A stretch of DNA of 64,000 nt from Pseudidiomarina indica (GTDB lineage Bacteria > Pseudomonadota > Gammaproteobacteria > Enterobacterales > Alteromonadaceae). The DNA lies in contig JAJUHK010000009.1 of the NCBI GenBank assembly GCA_029279945.1, positions 31,222 to 95,221 of the forward strand. The letters run 5' to 3'. Below are positions 58,339 through 64,000 of this stretch, piece after piece; positions within the stretch are counted from its first letter, which is position 1, and each line of letters starts with the position of its first letter. The notes below the pieces were generated by a model, which saw only the letters and a list, made by a program, of their open reading frames with translations, was not told the origin of the DNA and ran no database searches. The position numbers were made by a program, and so were the translations under genes.

Positions 58339-59211
58339 CTAGAAATGATCCCAAATTTGCTGCGCTGCTGGGCCAGCGATACGCTCGGCGGAACGAACCA
58401 GATGGGTCTCTAGATGAACCTGAGTGATAAAGCCGGGAATATCTACGGCAATTAATTCACCGCGGCAAAGTTCGTCTTGAACAATATCGCTGGGGATAAT
58501 GCCCCAGCCCATCCCGGCCACCAATAGTTCACGTTGGGCAATCGAATCGTTGACCCGAATGCGTTGCAGCCCTGGCATGCGCACCATTTGGTCCAAGTTA
58601 ATGCCGATATCTTGGTTTTGTGGGATAAGCATCGGGATATCAAGCAGGTCGCTACGTTTGCGTGGCCTACCGTAACGTTCCACCAACGCTGGTGATACCG
58701 CTACCAATAGCTGAAATGGCCGCACCAATTTAGTTTCAAAATCACCGTGCTGTCGAAACACGGGCAACCATGGCGTCAGTGCCAAATCAGCATCACCTTC
58801 CCGCACCGCACGAAGCGAACGCAATTGGGCTTCACCGGATAAATGCAAATCGGTAGCTGGATAGCATTCCTGTACCGCGCGCAAGGCCGGAAACAAACAA
58901 CTGGGGGCGCAGGTGCGGTCATAGGAAATTCGCACAATTGGCTCGGCCCCTTCGCGTAACTGTTGCGTTAGTGATTGTAGCCGCTGTTGCTGGCGCAGCA
59001 CTTCTTGCGCTTGGCGTAAGAACTGTTCACCGTAGGCAGTTAACTGCAACCGATAACCATCACGATCAAATAAAGGAAAACCCGCATCGTGTTCGAGCTT
59101 TTTTAGTGCCATACTGACAGCAGCTTGAGTTCGATGAAGGCGCTCAGCAGCACCTTGCAACGTACCTGTTTCACTGAGGGCATTGAGCATCTGTAGCTGT
59201 TGAATTTTCAT
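58339..59211 (-). CDS. LysR-family transcriptional regulator
   Basis: The 290-residue protein has the N-terminal LysR helix-turn-helix (TLQGAAERLHRTQAAVSMALKKLE) and a periplasmic-binding-like effector domain. ATG 59211 is the likely start; the frame begins with TTG at 59223. It is divergent from the RND efflux operon, with two inverted repeats in the shared 129-bp gap, so it probably controls that pump. The effector is unknown. Confidence 0.88.
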   Translation of the reverse strand: MKIQQLQMLNALSETGTLQGAAERLHRTQAAVSMALKKLEHDAGFPLFDRDGYRLQLTAYGEQFLRQAQEVLRQQQRLQSLTQQLREGAEPIVRISYDRTCAPSCLFPALRAVQECYPATDLHLSGEAQLRSLRAVREGDADLALTPWLPVFRQHGDFETKLVRPFQLLVAVSPALVERYGRPRKRSDLLDIPMLIPQNQDIGINLDQMVRMPGLQRIRVNDSIAQRELLVAGMGWGIIPSDIVQDELCRGELIAVDIPGFITQVHLETHLVRSAERIAGPAAQQIWDHF

Positions 59212-59230
59212 AACACGCCGCAACTTAAGT

Positions 59231-59300
59231 TTTATTTAATATGTAGTCAAAATAAATTCAATATAACTTTACATGCGACGGGTTAGAATAACAATTATTC
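59231..59300. promoter_or_regulatory. Inverted repeats in the LysR/RND divergent promoter
   Basis: TTTATTT and AAATAAA (59231-59237 and 59250-59256) are a spaced inverted repeat of LysR type, and GAATAA-CAA-TTATTC (59286-59300) is a perfect one that overlaps the possible -10 TAGAAT (59284-59289) of the efflux operon. They are candidate LysR operators. Confidence 0.45.
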
Positions 59301-59340
59301 GTTTTAACCGATGATGGACTGCATCCCAAAGGAGCATCTC

Positions 59341-60444
59341 ATGCGTAGTCAACTTCCGTTTCGTGCTGGAATAGCGATATTCATCCTAGCGCTTGCGCTG
59401 GCATTAGCAGGTTGCGGTGAACGCGCTGATGTAGCGGCGCAGTCGCCGATGATTCAGCCAGTGAAACTTTACACGGTTGGCACCGCGGATGAGCAACGCC
59501 TACGGCGCTTCCCAGCGGTAGTGGAAGCGGCTCAAGTCGCCCAACTGGCCTTTCGTGTGGGTGGGGAAATTATCGAATTCCCAGTGAAACCTGGTACCCG
59601 CGTACAACCCGGTGACTTAATCGCACGGCTCGACCCAACGGACTATCAATTGGTGCTTGATCAAGCCCAAGCACGATTCGAACTGGCGGATTCACAATAT
59701 CGCCGCACCTATAATCTCGTCAATGAAGGCGTTATATCACCGCAACAATTCGACGAGGTAAAATCGAACCTCGATATTGCCCGGGCAAATTTGGAAACGG
59801 CTCGTGCTAATGTGCGTTACACCGAATTACGCGCACCCTTTGCCGGTACTATTGCCAATGTGTTGGTGGAGCGATTTGAAACTGTTCAACCGCAACGCCC
59901 CATCGCCACCTTACAAATGGATGACGCGATTGATGTTAGCATTCGCGTACCGGAAAATTTATTTGCCCGCGTTCAGCGGGACGTCGATTATCAACCTGAT
60001 GTGATTTTTCCAGTGGCTCCAGAACGGGCATTCCCTGCAACGTTAAAAGAATGGGATAGCGCGGCGGATCCTGCTACTAACACCTATCGCGTAGTATTCA
60101 CGCTGGCTACCCCGAGCGATCTCAATATTTTACCTGGCATGTCAGCGACCGTGGTGGTGGATGCCAGTGTCGTGGCAGTAGACTCAGAGCACACCGTGGT
60201 GGTACCAATATCAGCGCTGTTTTCCCCTACGACGTTAGCGCCCCATGATGGCTATGCAGTATGGGTGTATGACCCTGCCAGTCAACGCGTGAACCAACGG
60301 CTGGTTTCTGTGCGCGCGATTACCAACCAAGGGGTCGAAATTAGTGCTGGTCTCCACCCTGGAGAACAGATTGTAGTGGCGGGTGTCCATGCTCTCACTG
60401 AGCAACAGGTAGTACGTCCCTGGCTGAAAGAGCGAGGTCTGTAA
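59341..60444 (+). CDS. RND efflux periplasmic adaptor (membrane fusion protein), lipoprotein
   Basis: The 367-residue lipoprotein has a lipobox at Cys25 (LALAGCGE). It then shows the lipoyl/barrel-sandwich halves (FPVKPGTRVQPGDLIARLDPTDY and TELRAPFAGTIANVLVERFETVQPQRPIAT) around an alpha-hairpin, and a beta-barrel domain. It bridges the RND pump to an outer-membrane channel. ATG 59341 follows AAAGGAG at 6 bp; the frame is open from 59311. The end overlaps the pump start by 1 bp (TAATGG), which suggests coupling. No TolC gene is here. Confidence 0.93.
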   Translation: MRSQLPFRAGIAIFILALALALAGCGERADVAAQSPMIQPVKLYTVGTADEQRLRRFPAVVEAAQVAQLAFRVGGEIIEFPVKPGTRVQPGDLIARLDPTDYQLVLDQAQARFELADSQYRRTYNLVNEGVISPQQFDEVKSNLDIARANLETARANVRYTELRAPFAGTIANVLVERFETVQPQRPIATLQMDDAIDVSIRVPENLFARVQRDVDYQPDVIFPVAPERAFPATLKEWDSAADPATNTYRVVFTLATPSDLNILPGMSATVVVDASVVAVDSEHTVVVPISALFSPTTLAPHDGYAVWVYDPASQRVNQRLVSVRAITNQGVEISAGLHPGEQIVVAGVHALTEQQVVRPWLKERGL

Positions 60445-63400
60445 TGGATATCGCACGCTATTGCATAAAACGAACCACCACCAGCTGGTTGTTGCTGCTG
60501 ATATTACTCATTGGTGGTGCGGTAACGCTGTCCAACATGGGGCGCTTAGAAGATCCTGAATTTACGTTGAAACAAGCGATGGTCATTACCCAGTACCCGG
60601 GTGCTACCGCCCAGCAAGTGGAAGAAGAGGTGACCTATCGGTTAGAAAATGCCATTCAAGAATTGGGTTATGTCGATTTTGTCACCTCAATTTCCCAACC
60701 GGGATTAAGTCAAATCACGGTAGAAATGCATAGCACTTTACGTAAGCAGCAAATGCCACAAGTGTGGGATGAGCTGCGCCGCAAGGTCAACGATACCCGC
60801 AAACTATTACCGCCGGGCAGTGGCGAGCCCATGGTGAAGGACGACTTTTCGGATGTATTTGGCATGACCTTTGCGGTAACTGGTGATGGTTATAGTTACC
60901 AAGATATTGCTGATTATGCGGATTACATGCGCCGCGAGTTGGTGTTGGTGCCCGGCGTCGGTAAAGTCATTGTGGTGGGTAAACAGCAGTCACACGTCGT
61001 GGTGGAAGTTTCACGCAGTAAGTTGGCCAACTTTGGTATTCCACCGCAACAGGTGGTGAATTTACTACAGACGCAAAATGCTGTGACCGATGCGGGTCGC
61101 ATCATGATTGGCGGTGAGCGTATTCGTCTACAAACTACCGGTGAATTTAGTAGTGTGGACGAACTGGCGAACTTAATCATCAGCAACCCCGGCGCCGACG
61201 AACGTATTATGTTGCGTGACGTGGCGACGGTGACGCGTGAGTTCCAAGAAATCCCTTCACATTTGGTGCGCTTTAACGGCCAAGATTCACTTTGGCTGGC
61301 ACTGTCATTTGCCGAGAATGTGAACGTCGTGGCAGTCGGCGAGCGCGTGCGCCAGCGCCTTGCTGAGCTACGTTATGTGCAGCCGGTTGGCATGAACATT
61401 AGTGAAATTTACAACCAACCCAATGAAGTCCAAGCGTCCGTCAATAATTTCTTGCTCAACCTTGCCGAAGCAGTGGTCATTGTGGTGGTCGTGTTACTGC
61501 TCACCATGGGACTACGCTCTGGCATACTCATTGGTGGCGTATTGTTGGTGACGGTGTTAGGCAGCTTTATTTTCATGTCGATGATGGGTATTCAGCTGCA
61601 ACGGGTCTCTTTGGGAGCGTTGATTATCGCCCTTGGAATGTTAGTGGATAACACCATTGTCATTGCCGAAGGTATGCTCATAGGAGTGCGTCGTGGCCTC
61701 TCCCGCATTCAAGCAGCCAGCGCTGTGGTGCAGCAAAATATGTGGCCATTACTTGGCGCAACTGCTATCGCGGTGATTGCATTTGCCCCGATAGGCCTGT
61801 CTCGAGATGCAAGTGGTGAATATGCCAACTCACTGTTCTGGGTGCTGTTCATTTCATTGCTATTGAGCTGGTTTACCGCCATCACCCTCACCCCGTTCTT
61901 GGGCAACATTCTGTTCCGTAAGGATGCACGGGCACGAACTGCGCGGGAGCAACCCAGCGACGACGACCATGTGTACGACCATTGGGTGTTTCGTGGCTAC
62001 CGACGCTTACTGCGTTGGTTCCTGCACTGGCGTAAAACCACTTTAGCGGTGTTACTGGGGTTACTCGTGGTGTCTGGCTTTGGTTTTACCACCATCAAAC
62101 AGTCATTTTTTCCACCCAGTACTACGCCCATGGCCTTCATTGATGTGTGGTATCCACAGGGTACGGATATTCGTGCGACTGCGGAGCAACTGCGGGAATT
62201 GGAAGACTATTTCGCCAACCAAACTACGGCTAGCGGTGTGCAGTACGTGGCTAGCACTATTGGTCAAGGTGGTCCGCGCTTTACGCTCACCTATATGGTC
62301 GAGAAAGTGTATGAAAGTTATGCGCAGTTGATTATTCGTACCGAAACTACTGCTCAGATGCGCACTGTATTACAAGATTTCGAGCGGTTTATTCAGCAGC
62401 ACCAGCCCGATGTGCAATATAAGATGAAACCTTTAGAGCTTGGCCCAACCCAAGCGGCAAAAATCGAAGCACGCTTTAGCGGCCCTGACCCAGTGGTGCT
62501 ACGCCAGTTAGCCGCGCAAGCTCATGCAATTTTGGCCGCTGACGAAGGTATTCGTAATTTGCGTGATAACTGGCGGCAACGCACCAAATTGTTACAACCG
62601 CAGTTTAACGAAGCAGCCGCACGCCGCCTAGGTATCACCAAAGCCGATGTAGACATGGTGTTGCAACGCAACTTCAGCGGCCAAACCGTCGGTGTTTACC
62701 GCGATGGAACCGAGTTGCTGCCCATTATCATGCGCGCCCCAGCGGAAGAACGCAGCGACATTGACAACTGGCGTGAACTGCAAGTCTATAGCTCAGTACT
62801 ACAGCGTTCGGTGCCATTAGGCCAGGTGGTGCACGACATGCAACTGCAGGCTGAAGACCATCTGATCTTACGGCGCGACCGTAAGCGCACCTTAACGGTC
62901 ATGGCCGACCACAATATGTTTAGTGATGAAACCGCCAGTATGGTTCTGCAACGGGTACGGGCTGACATTGAAGCCATTCCGCTCCCGTTGGGTTATGAGC
63001 TGCATTGGGGTGGGGAATTGGAAGCGTCAGAGAAAGCTACCCGAGCCGTATTTGCAGCTCTACCCCTAGCATTCTTGGTGATGTTTATCATCACCGTATT
63101 GCTCTTTAGCTCAATACGTCAAGCCGTAGTGTTATGGACTGCGGTGCCATTGAGTATTATCGGGGTCACCTTTGGTTTGGTGGTAACGCAACAGCCGTTT
63201 GGCTTTATGGCGCTGCTTGGCTTCCTCAGCTTATCAGGCATGCTCATCAAAAATGGCGTGGTATTGTTAGAGCAAGTACGGGCTGAACTACACGCGGGTA
63301 AAGCCGCTATGCAGGCACTGATTGATGCTGCGGTCTCGCGCGTACGGCCGGTGACCATGGCTGCTGCAACCACCATTGTGGGCATGGCACCATTGTTGTT

Positions 63401-63515
63401 TGATGAGTTTTTTGTCAGTATGGCAGTGGTGATTATGTTCGGTCTGGGTTTTGCGACCTTGCTAACCTTAGTGGTGGTTCCCATCATGTATGCCTTAGTG
63501 ATGCGAATAAAATGA
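60444..63515 (+). CDS. RND-family multidrug efflux pump permease
   Basis: The 1023-residue inner-membrane antiporter has a 12-helix layout with two large periplasmic domains. Proton-relay residues are visible: GMLVDNTIVIAEGM in helix 4 (the second Asp of AcrB's D-D pair is Asn) and GMLIKNGVVLLEQ in helix 10 (Lys). The N-terminal half shows ATAQQVEEEVTYRLENAIQ. It belongs to the HAE1-like group; the substrate is unknown. The divergent LysR gene is its likely regulator. Confidence 0.93.
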   Translation: MDIARYCIKRTTTSWLLLLILLIGGAVTLSNMGRLEDPEFTLKQAMVITQYPGATAQQVEEEVTYRLENAIQELGYVDFVTSISQPGLSQITVEMHSTLRKQQMPQVWDELRRKVNDTRKLLPPGSGEPMVKDDFSDVFGMTFAVTGDGYSYQDIADYADYMRRELVLVPGVGKVIVVGKQQSHVVVEVSRSKLANFGIPPQQVVNLLQTQNAVTDAGRIMIGGERIRLQTTGEFSSVDELANLIISNPGADERIMLRDVATVTREFQEIPSHLVRFNGQDSLWLALSFAENVNVVAVGERVRQRLAELRYVQPVGMNISEIYNQPNEVQASVNNFLLNLAEAVVIVVVVLLLTMGLRSGILIGGVLLVTVLGSFIFMSMMGIQLQRVSLGALIIALGMLVDNTIVIAEGMLIGVRRGLSRIQAASAVVQQNMWPLLGATAIAVIAFAPIGLSRDASGEYANSLFWVLFISLLLSWFTAITLTPFLGNILFRKDARARTAREQPSDDDHVYDHWVFRGYRRLLRWFLHWRKTTLAVLLGLLVVSGFGFTTIKQSFFPPSTTPMAFIDVWYPQGTDIRATAEQLRELEDYFANQTTASGVQYVASTIGQGGPRFTLTYMVEKVYESYAQLIIRTETTAQMRTVLQDFERFIQQHQPDVQYKMKPLELGPTQAAKIEARFSGPDPVVLRQLAAQAHAILAADEGIRNLRDNWRQRTKLLQPQFNEAAARRLGITKADVDMVLQRNFSGQTVGVYRDGTELLPIIMRAPAEERSDIDNWRELQVYSSVLQRSVPLGQVVHDMQLQAEDHLILRRDRKRTLTVMADHNMFSDETASMVLQRVRADIEAIPLPLGYELHWGGELEASEKATRAVFAALPLAFLVMFIITVLLFSSIRQAVVLWTAVPLSIIGVTFGLVVTQQPFGFMALLGFLSLSGMLIKNGVVLLEQVRAELHAGKAAMQALIDAAVSRVRPVTMAAATTIVGMAPLLFDEFFVSMAVVIMFGLGFATLLTLVVVPIMYALVMRIK

Positions 63516-63532
63516 GTCTAACGGTGTTAGGT

Positions 63533-63562
63533 GCCAGTGGCGGCCTCGGTGGCCGCACTGGC
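63533..63562. repeat. Strong hairpin after the RND pump gene
   Basis: A 12-bp stem with one bulged G, made by GCCAGTGGCGGCC and GGCCGCACTGGC around TCGGT, lies 18 bp after the stop. It has no T-run, so it could be a transcript-stabilising hairpin or a barrier, not a standard terminator. Confidence 0.5.
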
Positions 63563-63586
63563 AGTACTTACTTGCACGTAGGAGAT

Positions 63587-63631
63587 GCAGCCAGCGCAAG
63601 GGTGGCAGGCGCTACTTTAAGCGCCAAGCCA
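63587..63631. other. Flank beyond the TnpB element end
   Basis: The flank contains the hairpin GGCGCT-ACTTTA-AGCGCC (63608-63625). In TnpB elements the first bases after the scaffold act as the guide, so this flank would be the guide segment on the minus strand (about 63631 down to 63612). Alternatively it is ordinary host sequence. Confidence 0.35.
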
Positions 63632-63674
63632 GTGACTGCTCCCCGCCCTAAGCGCTAAAGCGCCACGGGCGAGG
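63632..63674 (-). ncRNA. Structured right end of the TnpB element (omega-RNA-like scaffold)
   Basis: On the minus strand, 12 bp after the tnpB stop, CCTCGCCC (63667-63674) pairs with GGGCGGGG (63641-63648) with one G-U pair; inside it GCGC-TTTA-GCGC (63652-63663) pairs. It is followed by GAGCAGTCAC, ending at about 63632. This is the layout of IS605/IS1341-type right ends, where the RNA that guides TnpB overlaps the 3' end of the gene. Exact ends are not certain. Confidence 0.6.
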
Positions 63675-63685
63675 CTTCCAACTTC

Positions 63686-64000
63686 TCAGGCAGCGGCGAG
63701 TGCGTGACTCGTCTTACGCTTGCCTCCATTGGCAGAAACCGACAGTCCTGCGGCCTTTAATTTCAAAATACCGTGCGCTCGAATGTTCAGCGCAGCATTG
63801 ATGTCTCGATCATGCTGTGTTGAGCAAGATGGACACTGCCAGTCACGCACATTCAGTGACAAGTATTCCAGCTTGTGTCCACAGCAAGAGCAGGTTTTTG
63901 AGCTGGCAAACCATTGATCAATTTTAACCAGATGCTTGCCTTGCTCTTTGGCCTTGTATTCCAGCTTTTGGAGCAAGCCTGACCAACTCGCATCGGCAAT
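63686..64000 (-). CDS. tnpB: TnpB/OrfB transposon-associated RNA-guided nuclease, C-terminal part (cut by edge)
   Basis: The frame runs in from the right edge (IADASWSGLLQKLEYK) and stops at 63686, so only about 104 residues are visible. The zinc ribbon (CSCCGHKLEYLSL...CPSC) and the last RuvC catalytic aspartate in QHDRDINAALNIRAHG are intact. TnpB is an RNA-guided DNA endonuclease of IS200/IS605-type elements. Whether tnpA and the N-terminal half exist cannot be seen here. The structured right end just downstream supports a real element end. Confidence 0.88.
   Translation of the reverse strand: MADASWSGLLQKLEYKAKEQGKHLVKIDQWFASSKTCSCCGHKLEYLSLNVRDWQCPSCSTQHDRDINAALNIRAHGILKLKAAGLSVSANGGKRKTSHALAAA

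Overview
The window is chromosomal DNA from a gammaproteobacterium of the Alteromonadales type. Idiomarinaceae (Idiomarina, Pseudidiomarina or Aliidiomarina) is my best guess, from the gene orders, the DUF2982, DUF3545 and rhombosortase genes, a separate HPt gene beside arcA, and FolE2. That placement is inference and was not searched. Coding density is very high: no stretch longer than about 260 bases lacks a gene. Almost everything is core housekeeping. The only mobile DNA seen is part of a TnpB-type transposon gene at the right edge. I saw no tRNA or rRNA gene, CRISPR array or prophage.

Region by region. 1-8103 (minus): der (cut by the edge), bamB, yfgM, hisS, ispG, rodZ, pilW, rlmN and ndk, a classic gammaproteobacterial order. 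8356-9527 (plus): a PagL-like lipid A deacylase and msrA. 9524-14808 (minus): the complete isc iron-sulfur operon iscR-iscS-iscU-iscA-hscB-hscA-fdx, behind a near-perfect IscR operator. 14833-16436 (minus): suhB-trmJ. 16440-22556: a DUF3545 gene, ung, a lone GT4 glycosyltransferase, an S9 peptidase and a DUF1302 outer-membrane protein. 22644-24374 (minus): etfBA. 24516-30990: csdE-like and tcdA genes, then thyA, lgt, a TauE/SafE exporter, ptsP and rppH on the minus strand.

31082-35902 (plus) is a tightly packed run, mutH-DUF2982-rimB-rimK-aspartoacylase-like-rsmC. It holds the most system-like cluster here: a retropepsin-like protease, a glutamate ligase and a zinc deacylase in one overlapping unit. 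35923-38763: a histidine kinase, arcA and a convergent HPt gene, suggesting an Arc phosphorelay with a separate phosphotransfer protein. 38936-42930 (plus): folE2, adenosine kinase and ahcY (a SAH-recycling pair), and a GNAT with a cysteine-rich tail. 42971-47462 (minus): a NatAB-like ABC exporter, a TAP-like hydrolase, a small secreted protein and folA. 47493-51999 (minus): mdh, rhombosortase, ispB, rplU-rpmA and obgE. 52162-59211: argR, a Dyp-type peroxidase, a DUF885 lipoprotein, acnB and a LysR regulator. 59341-63515 (plus): an RND efflux adaptor and pump divergent from that LysR gene. 63632-64000: the TnpB end with a structured right end resembling an omega-RNA.

The points most worth a second look are the rimB-rimK-aspartoacylase cluster, motif deviations in PagL (Glu to Asp), RsmC (NPPF to HPPF) and the Dyp peroxidase (GxxDG to GFIEA), the split Arc relay, and five convergent gene pairs that each share a 4-bp nested double stop. 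I did not find an unmistakably new system; most of the window is ordinary core genome.
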